A DNA stretch of 61,075 nt, from NCBI GenBank assembly GCA_001512905.1, contig LFTB01000053.1, positions 1 to 61,075 of the forward strand. The letters are read 5' to 3'. Position numbers and translations under genes: made by a program. This DNA comes from Clostridia bacterium DTU084. GTDB taxonomy: Bacteria; Bacillota; DTU084. The stretch's first letter is position 1. Each line of letters starts with the position of its first letter. The notes under the pieces were generated by a model. It did not search any database, was not told where the DNA came from, and saw only the letters and a list, made by a program, of their open reading frames with translations. Below are positions 9,519-18,907 of the stretch, one piece after another.

Positions 9519-10292
9519 TCAAGCTCTATAAAGGAGCTCTATATCGCCGCCCGCCTTCAGAGCTTTCAGCATCCCCCAGTTGAAGCGGGGGTATCTGCCG
9601 TGAATTTCGCCAAATTCTTTTCCTTGGGCGAGGAGCTTTTTCACTTCAGGCAGCTCTTTCCGAAACTGGGCGTTAAATTCCTCTACCCGCTCTTCTTCTA
9701 CAAAAGGACTAAAGTGTTTCTGCTTGAGGCTCTCTGCCAGCTCTTTTTCCGATGAGATAGGATGATGAAACTCGAGCCCATACAGGCCAACCACTTCCGG
9801 ATCATGGGCATCGCTGCTTGCAAAACAGGGCAGCTCGAGCTTTCTTTGCAGCTGTGTGATCTGACTTTCCATATAACCGCGGACGTGAAAGCTGAGGCAC
9901 TCTAGAGCGTCAAGCTGTCGTGAGAAGACCGCAGGATCAACTTCCGGATCATAACGATAAGGGTGTGCCAATACCACAGCACACCCTAAAGCTTCAGCTT
10001 TCTCGAAAAGCTCCTCTGCTTCCATGTTCTGCCAAAAGGCAGAAGAATCCAAAGTTCCGTAGATTAGAAAGTCATCGCCAAAGGCAGATCGCACCTCAAC
10101 ACCTCGTAAAATGACCAGTTCTGGAAATGCAGACTGAAGAGCGGCGTGCTCCTCATCGCTCCAAATCCGGCCGTGTTCTGTGATCACTATCCCATCCAAG
10201 CCCACCTGCTGAGCCCTTTGCGCCATCTCTTCAGGCGGAGTCTTACTGCAGCCAGAATACCGTGATGTGTGGACATGCAGATCAAAACGCAC
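9519..10292 (-). CDS. PHP domain metal-dependent phosphoesterase
   Basis: MRFDLHVHTSRYSGCSKTP, VITEHG, VLAHPYRYD, SSDAHDP. Confidence 0.88.
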   Translation of the reverse strand: MRFDLHVHTSRYSGCSKTPPEEMAQRAQQVGLDGIVITEHGRIWSDEEHAALQSAFPELVILRGVEVRSAFGDDFLIYGTLDSSAFWQNMEAEELFEKAEALGCAVVLAHPYRYDPEVDPAVFSRQLDALECLSFHVRGYMESQITQLQRKLELPCFASSDAHDPEVVGLYGLEFHHPISSEKELAESLKQKHFSPFVEEERVEEFNAQFRKELPEVKKLLAQGKEFGEIHGRYPRFNWGMLKALKAGGDIELLYRA

Positions 10293-10369
10293 TGTGATTC
10301 ACCCTTCTTAGAAACTTTCTTAAATCTATTCGCTGTTTGTTGCCATTTCCCTTTAGACTGAAAAAGAAT

Positions 10370-10397
10370 AAAGCCAGATTTCGATGAATCCGGCTTT
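10370..10397 (-). terminator. Rho-independent terminator at end of the LacI-headed operon
   Basis: AAAGCCGGATTC-ATC-GAAATCTGGCTTT then ATTCTTTTTC on the minus strand. Confidence 0.8.
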
Positions 10398-10482
10398 ACT
10401 CTTTCTGAAAAGATAATCCGCTCCTTAACCGTCAGCAATCTGCATAAAGATTCGTTTTAATACCCTGCCCTTCAAAAAATCG

Positions 10483-11361
10483 TTATAGCTCAAGCAGTCT
10501 CTGTGCGTTCTCTTTTGCCACCTTGCGGAATACTTCTTCGCTGATTAATTTCTCATCCCGCAGCTGGAGGAGAAAATCCACAAGGGGCGTAGGAGTGTCT
10601 GGGGCGCAGATGTCTGTGCCGAACATCAACCTGTCCTGGAATTCATTGAGAAATTGCACTGCGTATTCCCTGTCCCTTGCTAAAGCATTGTAGCCGCTCA
10701 TGGCAGAGAGATCGCCGTAGAGGTTTTCGTAGCGCCGGAAAAGTTTCGGCACCACCCCCTCCTCATCGATTGGGTAGTCTGGATAACCGAACCTGTCTGC
10801 TGGAGTCCTGAGCCTTCCCATCTCTGCCCAGAAGGTTTGGGAGTGGGCAAAGAACTTGAGCTTGGGGAAGCGCGCCAGGCTCCGCTCAAGCTGCGGAAGA
10901 CCCGGCTCGTCGTAGAGGCCGTAGATACCGCCTATTTGTCCTGCCAGATGAAAGGTGAGGGGCAAGCCGACATTTTCCGCATGTTTGAACAGGTTCTGCA
11001 CAAATGGATCTGAGATGGGCAGGTTAGCTGTTACTTCACCAATCCCCTTGAAGCCTTGCTCTTTATAGTATCCTAAGAGGTGATCCAAGGGGCTGTCTGC
11101 TGAATTGGTCAGAGAGCGGGGGTCTACGTTGCAGAAGGGAATGAATCTGTCTGGGTACTCCTCGCAGATCTCCTGGATCTCCTGGTTGGATTGTGGGATA
11201 GTGCTGCATTCCGGACTAACACCAGGCAAAAGAACTGCCTTCTCTATGCCGAGCTTGTCATAGCGCTCTATTAAGTATTCAGGGGTAGCATAGGCCTGCC
11301 TGCCGTCGAGGCGCGGAGGACCCGGCCTTTTTCTTGTGTGGACATGGATATCGATAAACAT
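10483..11361 (-). CDS. Amidohydrolase family 2 (TIM-barrel) protein, paralog 1
   Basis: MFIDIHVHT, GIGEVTANLP, LTFHLAGQ, FFAHSQTFW, LMFGTDICAPD. Confidence 0.82.
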   Translation of the reverse strand: MFIDIHVHTRKRPGPPRLDGRQAYATPEYLIERYDKLGIEKAVLLPGVSPECSTIPQSNQEIQEICEEYPDRFIPFCNVDPRSLTNSADSPLDHLLGYYKEQGFKGIGEVTANLPISDPFVQNLFKHAENVGLPLTFHLAGQIGGIYGLYDEPGLPQLERSLARFPKLKFFAHSQTFWAEMGRLRTPADRFGYPDYPIDEEGVVPKLFRRYENLYGDLSAMSGYNALARDREYAVQFLNEFQDRLMFGTDICAPDTPTPLVDFLLQLRDEKLISEEVFRKVAKENAQRLLEL

Positions 11362-11371
11362 GATCTCCCTC

Positions 11372-12238
11372 CTATTCTCCTAATGGTACAAGCCTTAAGG
11401 CATTGCCTGCATAGATTTTTTCCAATACCTCCTGCGGCAGTCCCAGGGAATTTAAGAACTCTTGGTGTTTGTTGTCAAAGTAGTCGCGGCCGTAGAGGAT
11501 CCTGTCCTGAAACTCCAAGATGAATTCCTTGGCATATTCAGGATCCCGCGTCAACGCATTAAGTCCAGATCCTGCCGACAGATCGCAGTAGAGGTTTGGA
11601 TAGGTGCGGAGCATCTCAATGAGCTTCCCGCCTGGTAATACTTTTCCGGTAGGATAAGTCTCTTTGTCGTATTTATCGTCCCCTGAAATGTGCGCCCAAA
11701 AGCCTGGGGCGTGGCCCAGGAAAATGGTTTCCGGACAGGCAGCCACAGCCCGCTGGAAAGCCTCAATTCCCCCTCCGTACCAGTAGTTGGGCCGGGGGTA
11801 CCGCCTGCCTGTATCGAATTCGTAGTCTATGTGGACAACCACAGGTATCTTGCGCTTTCCGCAGTAGCGGAAAAGCCGCAGCGCATCTGGGTTGTCGTAC
11901 ATCATCCTCAGCTTCAGCTCCCCACATACCTTCACTCCATAAATGTCTATGCTGGCTGCGAGCCTGTCTACTGCATCCGGCTTTCTGGGATCTGGCGCAT
12001 AGCCTAAAACGAATTTCCCCGGCGCCCGCTCTGCATAAGACAAGCAGCGGGAAAAGGGAATGGGACCCCCTGGACCTGCATCGCAGATCACGGGGATAGT
12101 ACCAGGATTCCATTCGTCTTGGGGAGACACCCAGCTGAGAAGCCAGGTCTTATCGATATTGTACTTTTCCATATTGGCCAAAAAACGCTCCAAATTGTGC
12201 CCGTGCCAGTCTGGGTGGTTGTGTGCATCGATAATCAT
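11372..12238 (-). CDS. Amidohydrolase family 2 protein, paralog 2
   Basis: MIIDAHNHPDWHGHN, VVVHIDYEFD, FLGHAPGFWAH, ILYGRDYFDN; start trimmed from the ORF track. Confidence 0.82.
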   Translation of the reverse strand: MIIDAHNHPDWHGHNLERFLANMEKYNIDKTWLLSWVSPQDEWNPGTIPVICDAGPGGPIPFSRCLSYAERAPGKFVLGYAPDPRKPDAVDRLAASIDIYGVKVCGELKLRMMYDNPDALRLFRYCGKRKIPVVVHIDYEFDTGRRYPRPNYWYGGGIEAFQRAVAACPETIFLGHAPGFWAHISGDDKYDKETYPTGKVLPGGKLIEMLRTYPNLYCDLSAGSGLNALTRDPEYAKEFILEFQDRILYGRDYFDNKHQEFLNSLGLPQEVLEKIYAGNALRLVPLGE

Positions 12239-12260
12239 TCTCTCGCCCCCTGCTTCAAAT

Positions 12261-13049
12261 TCAGTACACCTCAAAGATGTTGTCCGATCTCCGAGCCACA
12301 GTGCGGGAGTCAAGCCTTATGCTGCCTCTGGCTCGGACCTCAGCCTCAGCTGTGCTCTCCAGCTTGTATTCGATTCGCAGCTCGTAGGGAGGTGGTATCT
12401 TCACCGGCTGAATCTCGCGGATTCGCTCCACTGCCCTGGCCACACCTTTGCGAATCTGCTCCTGGGCATCTTCAGGGTGCAGGGACAGGGCGAAGTTTCT
12501 ACCGTATCCTTCCTTTACTGCTACAGTTTCCACTCCCTCAATCCACTCTTTTGCTTCCTCTGTCCCTGCCCTGCAGCTGGAGACAAAGATCACTGGCACG
12601 CCAAGGGAGCCTGCCTGGGCTGCAGTCAGGCCGATCTCGCCGATGAGGCGGCCGTTTAGCCACATGTTATGAATGCTGGCTGAAGAAAAGCTGTGAGAGA
12701 GAACCCCGCCCTTGACGCCTGCCATAGGATGATAGCCGATGAGGAGAACCCCAGAGAAAGTGCTGTCCAATACAGACAGCTGTCTTGGCCTGGGGACCCC
12801 CAAGAGAATTTGCACGCCCCTTCTCAGCTCATTGTAGATGATGTTGGCTGTGCCGTCGCTGTGCCCGTCCCCGACGATGATCTCTGCGTCGCTCGAAATA
12901 CTCCTCAGCCCGTCTATGGCCGCATTAACCTCCTTCGTCAGCATCTGCTGCGCAAACTCGTATTGTTTATGCTCTCTGTTCAGCGGTTGGCCTGCACTGC
13001 CGACGACGCAGGCAACTCCTTCAAGGTCTGTGCAGATCAAAAATTTCAT
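12261..13049 (-). CDS. M55 family D-aminopeptidase (DppA-like), paralog 2
   Basis: CTDLEGVACV, GDGHSDGTAN, GYHPMAGVKGGVLSHS, LNGRLIGEIGL; closely similar to 1645..2430. Confidence 0.87.
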   Translation of the reverse strand: MKFLICTDLEGVACVVGSAGQPLNREHKQYEFAQQMLTKEVNAAIDGLRSISSDAEIIVGDGHSDGTANIIYNELRRGVQILLGVPRPRQLSVLDSTFSGVLLIGYHPMAGVKGGVLSHSFSSASIHNMWLNGRLIGEIGLTAAQAGSLGVPVIFVSSCRAGTEEAKEWIEGVETVAVKEGYGRNFALSLHPEDAQEQIRKGVARAVERIREIQPVKIPPPYELRIEYKLESTAEAEVRARGSIRLDSRTVARRSDNIFEVY

Positions 13050-13082
13050 CTTTCATCTCTCCCTTCAGATCAGGGTAGGTGA

Positions 13083-14408
13083 TTAACTGCTGTGCCTGAA
13101 AAAGTGCCAGCCGCCTAAGTCAGGTGGATCGCCCGGATCTTCTGCCAACAGTTCCTTGTAGTTTTCGGCCACCTTCCGGAAGGCTTGGGCGTATTCTTCA
13201 ATCAGTTCAGGCCTGTAGCGCTTGAACCAGGGAATCCCAATCACCCTCGTACCAATAGACTCGCTCACAGGCAGACTTCCCGGCTCCTGTCTTATGTCCA
13301 CAGGAGAGTTTGCGATCCTGGTAGGCTTGCCTGCACCGTATACGTCGCAGGTATTGAAGACAGGGTGCAGATGCAGCGGTCTGTTGCAGCCGGGGCAGCA
13401 GTCAGGAACTCCTTCTGTCCGCACAGCTTCAGCAAAGCGGGACACAGACAGACCCTCTAGCTCTTCTTTAATGTAGAGGCCGTGGGGGTAATAGTAGCCG
13501 CCCATATGGCTGGACGGATCTTTGGGCCTGTGGGGTCTGAGGACTGGTACGTCTTCCAAAAGCTCCCAGAAGTAGTCCATGGCCTTTCTGATCTCACAGG
13601 TGCGCTCGTCGTAGTATTTCAGCTGCACCCTGCCTACAGCAGAGCTCAGCTGGTGCATTCTGTATTTGTAGCCCCCTAAGGGAAGGCCAATATACGGGCG
13701 GAGAGACTCTGTCTGGATTTGCTCGTCAAAGCGCTCGTAATGTCCTAAAGCAATGGCCCGCTCGTAGATCTCCCGGTCGTTTGTGACCAGCATCCCTCCC
13801 TCGCCTATGGGGAAGGCCTTGCCGGTCATCAAGCTCATGGCCCCTACATGACCGATAGTGCCCACTTTCTTACCTTTGTACAGGCTCCCCTGGGCGTGGG
13901 AGACGTCCTCGATCACCTTGATGCCGTGGCGGTTAGCAATTTCCATAATTTCGTCCATGGGCGCAGGATGGCCCAAGTAATGGACCACCATAATCGCTTT
14001 GGTGCGGGGTGTGATCCTTTTTTCCAGATCCTCAGGGTCCAGGCACAAGGTGACTGGATCGATTTCTGCAAAGACAACAGTAGCACCTAGAGAGAATGCC
14101 TGTAGGGCCGAGGCCCAGTAGGTGATGGATGGACAGATCAACTCATCCCCTATCCCCAGTCCGCAGGCAAACATGGCTGCATGCAGCGCTGAAGTGCCGT
14201 TGTTGAAGCCCAGCGCGTACTCAGCCCCCTGCCAGGCAGCAAATTCCTCCTCGAACTTTTTGGTCACATCTGTGCCGCTCATGGCGCCTCTCCGCAGTAC
14301 CTCTAAAACTGCAGCTTCGTCTTCCTCTGTAATGATTGGCCAGGTAAAAAGGTCCCCTGGTTCCTTCGTGACAGCCCGAGGGCCGCCGAAAATTGCAAGT
14401 TCGCTCAT
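13083..14408 (-). CDS. DegT/DnrJ/EryC1/StrS family aminotransferase, paralog 1
   Basis: LAIFGGPRAV, GFNNGTSALHAAM, VIEDVSHAQGS, MTGKAFPIGEGGM (candidate PLP Lys); start MSELAIFGG. Confidence 0.9.
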   Translation of the reverse strand: MSELAIFGGPRAVTKEPGDLFTWPIITEEDEAAVLEVLRRGAMSGTDVTKKFEEEFAAWQGAEYALGFNNGTSALHAAMFACGLGIGDELICPSITYWASALQAFSLGATVVFAEIDPVTLCLDPEDLEKRITPRTKAIMVVHYLGHPAPMDEIMEIANRHGIKVIEDVSHAQGSLYKGKKVGTIGHVGAMSLMTGKAFPIGEGGMLVTNDREIYERAIALGHYERFDEQIQTESLRPYIGLPLGGYKYRMHQLSSAVGRVQLKYYDERTCEIRKAMDYFWELLEDVPVLRPHRPKDPSSHMGGYYYPHGLYIKEELEGLSVSRFAEAVRTEGVPDCCPGCNRPLHLHPVFNTCDVYGAGKPTRIANSPVDIRQEPGSLPVSESIGTRVIGIPWFKRYRPELIEEYAQAFRKVAENYKELLAEDPGDPPDLGGWHFFRHSS

Positions 14409-14424
14409 TTTCACGCCTCCTTGG

Positions 14425-15222
14425 TTATATTTGGGCAAGCAGCCCTTTAATTGCCTCAAGATCTTTTTCAGCTCTGTAGAGGTCTGGCTTTGCTGCGTGG
14501 CATTCTGCAGACAGAAAGCCGGAGTAGCCCATCTTCTTCAGAGCTCGGAATAAAGGCAGGTGATCCACTGCTCCTTCTCCCAGCATCTGCTGCTGGAAAA
14601 GCTCGTTGCCCCGAGCTGTAAGGTCTCTAAAGGAACCTGGCAGGCTTTCGTCTTCAATGTGCAGTTCGTCTTTCACGTGGACGTGGAAGATCTTCTCCCC
14701 CAGCCTCTGTACAGTCTCTTCGCCGTAGTCTGTGCCTGTGATGTACATGTTCCCTGCATCGCGAATAACTCCAACGTTGTCACGTTGGATCATGGCCAAG
14801 AGGCGCTCTGCCCCTTCAACGATCTCGGTAAGGCTGCCGTTGTGGATCTCCATGGCCAGCCTCACACCGCGCTCTGCGGCCAAATCGCCGCACCTCTGCA
14901 GCCAATGGGCTGCTTTTGCGTAATGATAGTCCTGGGCCAGAAAGGCATTGGGTCCGCCTGGCCACACCCGAATGAGGTCCGTACCCAGCCACTCCATAAC
15001 CTGGAAATATTTTTTCAGCTCCTCTAGGACCTCTTCGCACTGAGCATCGCTCATGGTGAGAAAACGGCCTAGATATGCGCCGATACCCGCGATCTCAAGG
15101 CCGAGCTCAGCTGCCAGCTCTCGGATCTCAGAAGCACGTTCATAGGTTGTATCTGCCGAAATGTGCGGTTCCCTTCCCCACAGCTCAACTCCATCATAGC
15201 CGAAGCCTTTAGCCAGCCGCAT
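14425..15222 (-). CDS. Sugar phosphate isomerase/epimerase (xylose isomerase-like TIM barrel); true 5' end uncertain
   Basis: MRLAKGFGYDGVELWG, AMEIHNGS, VGVIRDAGNMY, HVHVKDE; homologous-looking residues continue upstream of the first ATG. Confidence 0.82.
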   Translation of the reverse strand: MRLAKGFGYDGVELWGREPHISADTTYERASEIRELAAELGLEIAGIGAYLGRFLTMSDAQCEEVLEELKKYFQVMEWLGTDLIRVWPGGPNAFLAQDYHYAKAAHWLQRCGDLAAERGVRLAMEIHNGSLTEIVEGAERLLAMIQRDNVGVIRDAGNMYITGTDYGEETVQRLGEKIFHVHVKDELHIEDESLPGSFRDLTARGNELFQQQMLGEGAVDHLPLFRALKKMGYSGFLSAECHAAKPDLYRAEKDLEAIKGLLAQI

Positions 15223-15301
15223 GGCTTCCTGAACGCTGCGTCTGTTAAAAACAACTGTGAAAATGGCTGTTTTCTTCTCTTTATCTCTCCTTTAAAACGA
15301 T

Positions 15302-16531
15302 TTACTTCCGATAATAAGCCTCAACCTTCTCGATTGCCCGAACTGTATCTTCCAACTCTTCTTCGCCCCAACCTTCGTGGATGTAGAGGGTGAAATGATC
15401 GCTGAGAGCTTTCTCTGCCACAGGGCAGCAGCCAGTATAGTCGATGGGTCTGGCTTTCTGATCGCTCCAGGGGTATCCTGAGCTGCCGTAGGCGCGCCGC
15501 TCTCTGATCCAGGTCTGCTGGTAAATGGGTACTACATAGTGAGCGCCTACAGGAATCCCCTCTTTTGCCAGGGCTTCGGCAAAGGTTACTTTGTCAGCGT
15601 TCATGTTCTCGGCGTCGAAGCGGAGGAAGCAGAACCAAGGATTGGCCTCGTGGGAAACTTTCCAAAGGGAGGTTGCACAGTGGGCGAGGCGCTTTTTCAA
15701 TTCCCTCACAATCCACTGCCTCTTTTCCTTGATGGACTCAAGCTTCTTAAGCTGCGCTCTGCCGATGGCAGCCTCAAGCTCTGTCATCCGGTAATTGTTG
15801 CCTAAAAAGAGGTTGGTGGGATCTTGGGAGTTAAAGGGCTTCCCCCGGTCTGCAAAGCGTTTTGCTTGCCAATATAGGTGAATGCAGTTTGTGAGGACCA
15901 TGCCTCCCTGGCCCCCTGAGGTTGTGTGCTTGCTGGACATCAAGCTCACTGCACCTAGATCTCCCATGGTGCCCACGTATTTACCCCTGTATTTGGCGCC
16001 GTGGGCCTGGGCGCAGTCTTCGATCACATAGAGGTGATTGCGCCTTGCCAGTTCCAAAATTGGTTCCATCTCTGCGCTCTGCCCTGCCAGGTGCACTACA
16101 ACAATCGCTTTGGTTCTGTCGCTGAGGCAGCCCTCGATTCCTTCTGCTGTGATGTTGAGGGTGTTGTAGTCTACGTCTGCAAAGACCGGAATGCAGTTCT
16201 GAAAAAGAATGGCAGCCACAGTACCTGGATCTGTGATGGGGGTGGTGATCACCTCGTCCAAAGGCTCCAGCCCCAAAGCTGCTATGGCAGTGTGCACTGC
16301 TGCTGTGCCGGAGCTGGTGCTGGTTGCGTACTTGGCGCCGAAATACTCTGCAAACTCCTGCTCGTACGCGTCCACATGCCTGCCGCCGTACCGGTCCAGC
16401 GCCTGATCTCCCGTCATGGTCTTCTCGATCACATCCAGGGCTGCTGCAAGTTCCTCCTCTCCGAAGATGACCCGCGGCGGGAAAGGCTTCTCCCTCACTG
16501 GCCTGCCGCCGTGGATAGCTAGTTTTTCCAA
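15302..16531 (-). CDS. DegT/DnrJ/EryC1/StrS family aminotransferase, paralog 2
   Basis: LAIHGGRPVREKPFPPR, SSGTAAVHTAIAALGLEPLDEVITTP, VIEDCAQAHGAKY, SSKHTTSGGQGG; likely TTG start after GGAGGGGAC. Confidence 0.9.
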   Translation of the reverse strand: MEKLAIHGGRPVREKPFPPRVIFGEEELAAALDVIEKTMTGDQALDRYGGRHVDAYEQEFAEYFGAKYATSTSSGTAAVHTAIAALGLEPLDEVITTPITDPGTVAAILFQNCIPVFADVDYNTLNITAEGIEGCLSDRTKAIVVVHLAGQSAEMEPILELARRNHLYVIEDCAQAHGAKYRGKYVGTMGDLGAVSLMSSKHTTSGGQGGMVLTNCIHLYWQAKRFADRGKPFNSQDPTNLFLGNNYRMTELEAAIGRAQLKKLESIKEKRQWIVRELKKRLAHCATSLWKVSHEANPWFCFLRFDAENMNADKVTFAEALAKEGIPVGAHYVVPIYQQTWIRERRAYGSSGYPWSDQKARPIDYTGCCPVAEKALSDHFTLYIHEGWGEEELEDTVRAIEKVEAYYRK

Positions 16532-16587
16532 AAAAGTCCCCTCCTTCTGAGTTTTTTTATTTTCATTATAAAGGCCTCCCTGGGCTC

Positions 16588-17634
16588 TCACAGTGCCCTT
16601 GAGGAGTCCCTAACAATCAGTTCAACTGAACCGTACAGGGGAGATGCGGGCTTTTCCCCTGAGAGCATTGTCAAAAGCAGCTCTCCTGCCTTGGCGCCGC
16701 AAGATTCAAGCATCATATCGACGCTGGTAAGCGAAGGCTCGACAAATTTGCCAGCCTCGATGTTGTCGTTGCCCACAACTGCAAGCTGCCGGGGCACCTG
16801 TATGTTAAGCCTGTTAAGCTCGGCAAGAATGCCAAAGGCGATGTAGTCATTGAGGCAGTAAACAGCATCCGCTCCAGCTTCCAAGACCTCTTGAGCGAGC
16901 TTTCTTCCCATCTGATAATGATCAATTTCAGTTTTAGGAAGCCAGACTAGTTCCTCTAAAAAAGGAAGAGAAAAATGCTTTAGACCCTCCAAGTACCCTT
17001 CGTAAATCTCTCGCGTAAAGCCAGAGATCTTCTCTTTTGGTGCACCTAAATAGGCAATTCTGCGCCTTCCCTGCTTATATAGATGCTCAATGGCTTTAAA
17101 GCCCGCTTCTTTGTAACCGATATAAACTCTGCCAAAAGGAAGCTCTCGTTCTGAGTAATAATTCACCAGCACAGCAGGCGCCCCAGCATCGACCAAAGGC
17201 TCTAATGCTTCTTCTGCCTGGGGCTCTGAGCCTGTGATAATGATGAGCCCATCCACCTGTCTAGAAAGAAGGAGCTCGATGTTTGTCTTCATGCTTTTTA
17301 CCCTGGTAGACCCCTGGCTCACACTCCCTAATAGAATTTGATATTTCATCTCCTGCAGAACTTCCTCTGCCCCCAGGACAATTTTGGTGAACCAGCCGCT
17401 AGCAATGCCAGTTGTAATAATGCCTATGGTTTGGGTTTTGCGGGTACGCATAGAGCGTGCGAGCAGGTTCGGTTTGTAGTTGAGCTCAGCCATGGCATCG
17501 AGAATCCGCCTTTTGGTTTCATCGCTGATCTTCCCTTGGGGATCTCCGTTTAGGACGAAAGAGACTGCTGTGAGGGAAACACCGGCCCTCTCAGCCACCA
17601 TCTTGCTTGTAACCCTTCTTCTGCGCTTTTTCAA
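16588..17634 (-). CDS. LacI family transcriptional regulator
   Basis: N-terminal HTH RRVTSKMVAERAGVSLTAVSFVLNG plus periplasmic-binding-like effector domain. Confidence 0.95.
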   Translation of the reverse strand: MKKRRRRVTSKMVAERAGVSLTAVSFVLNGDPQGKISDETKRRILDAMAELNYKPNLLARSMRTRKTQTIGIITTGIASGWFTKIVLGAEEVLQEMKYQILLGSVSQGSTRVKSMKTNIELLLSRQVDGLIIITGSEPQAEEALEPLVDAGAPAVLVNYYSERELPFGRVYIGYKEAGFKAIEHLYKQGRRRIAYLGAPKEKISGFTREIYEGYLEGLKHFSLPFLEELVWLPKTEIDHYQMGRKLAQEVLEAGADAVYCLNDYIAFGILAELNRLNIQVPRQLAVVGNDNIEAGKFVEPSLTSVDMMLESCGAKAGELLLTMLSGEKPASPLYGSVELIVRDSSRAL

Positions 17635-17657
17635 TTATTGAAAGCTCCCTTTCTGTT

Positions 17658-17673
17658 AGTAAATCGATTTACT
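17658..17673. promoter_or_regulatory. Perfect 16-bp palindrome AGTAAATCGATTTACT, candidate LacI-family operator
   Basis: Located 24 bp upstream of the lacI-like start; CG-centred palindrome typical of LacI-family sites. Confidence 0.75.
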
Positions 17674-17712
17674 TTTAAACATTTCGTCCTTGAATTAGAA
17701 ATTCCTTCCTAA

Positions 17713-18825
17713 TCAGAAAAGAATTTTCTGTCTGCGCATGTGAACGTTGAGGACCAGAGCAACGCACATGAGGTTGGCCATGAGGGAACTGCCGCCGTAG
17801 CTGATGAAAGGAAGGGGAATGCCGGTGATGGGCATAATGCCGATGGTCATGCCGATGTTGACCAAAATGTGGAAAAGGAACATGGAAAAAACACCTGTGC
17901 AGATGAGAATGCTGTACAGATCCCTCGCTTCGGAGATCACGTGGAGAATACGCCACAGAACGTAGAAAAAGAGGCCCAAAACCAGCAGGCAGCCGATGAA
18001 GCCGGACTCTTCAGCGATCACTGGAAAGATGAAGTCCGTGTGGTGCTCTGGGAGAAAATTCAACTGTCCCTGTCTGCCCTGAAGGATTCCCTCGCCAAAA
18101 AGCCTCCCGCTGCCCACTGCGATCATGGACTGGATAATATTGTAACCGTACCCTCGGGCATCCTGATAGGGATTGAGGAAGATGAGGAGCCGCATCTTCT
18201 GATAAGGCTTTAGAATGAAGAAATAACCCAGAGGCAAAACCACAAAGATGCCAATGGCAGCGAGAATGGCAAGGTGTGCGGGTCTTGCTCCTGCCATGTA
18301 GAGCATTCCAAAGGCGATCCCCACAAAGACCATGGCTGTGCCGAAGTCTGGCTGCAGGAGAATGAGGAGCATAGGGATGCCAACCATCACCAGGGCGCCG
18401 AACAGACTCGGCCAGGTATCAAGCTCTTCTTTCTGGGAAAGGTATTGAGCCAGAGAAATGATCACCCCGAGTTTGGCCAGCTCCGCAACTTGCATCGCCA
18501 TGGGGCCGATGTAAAGCCAGCTTTTCGCGCCATTAACCTCCCGGCCGAAGATCAGCACCGCCCCTAACAGGGCAAGGCTTAAATAGTAAATAGGCCAAGC
18601 TAATCTCCCTAAAGTGCGGTGATCAAGGTTTAAAAGAAAGTAACCGAGGCCAAGGCCAATGCAGGCAGCAAAGAGCTGCTTTTTCAAGAAATAAAATGAA
18701 TCGCCTTGGTTTAAGGCCATATTGGAATGGGTGGCGCTGAAAATTGCCACAAGGCCGATGCCGATTAGGGCTAAAACTCCGCCCAGGATGCCCCAATCAA
18801 TATACTTTACAAGCCGCCTTTCCAC
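17713..18825 (-). CDS. rodA: Rod shape-determining SEDS protein RodA
   Basis: SEDS family: multiple TM, GINYGAKSW-like VNGAKSWLYIG, LQPDFGTA, PLPFISYGGSSL. Confidence 0.93.
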   Translation of the reverse strand: MERRLVKYIDWGILGGVLALIGIGLVAIFSATHSNMALNQGDSFYFLKKQLFAACIGLGLGYFLLNLDHRTLGRLAWPIYYLSLALLGAVLIFGREVNGAKSWLYIGPMAMQVAELAKLGVIISLAQYLSQKEELDTWPSLFGALVMVGIPMLLILLQPDFGTAMVFVGIAFGMLYMAGARPAHLAILAAIGIFVVLPLGYFFILKPYQKMRLLIFLNPYQDARGYGYNIIQSMIAVGSGRLFGEGILQGRQGQLNFLPEHHTDFIFPVIAEESGFIGCLLVLGLFFYVLWRILHVISEARDLYSILICTGVFSMFLFHILVNIGMTIGIMPITGIPLPFISYGGSSLMANLMCVALVLNVHMRRQKILF

Positions 18826-18907
18826 CTTGATCCCTCCACTTTAGTTGGATATGTACAATGATAGCTGATTTCGTACTTGGTGGCAAGCGACAAAACTGCT
18901 AATTATT

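Noticed and set aside
15285-15300. CGATTTACTT half-match to the 17658 palindrome
   Set aside because: Only one half-site, partly within the 3' coding end of the aminotransferase; likely coincidence.
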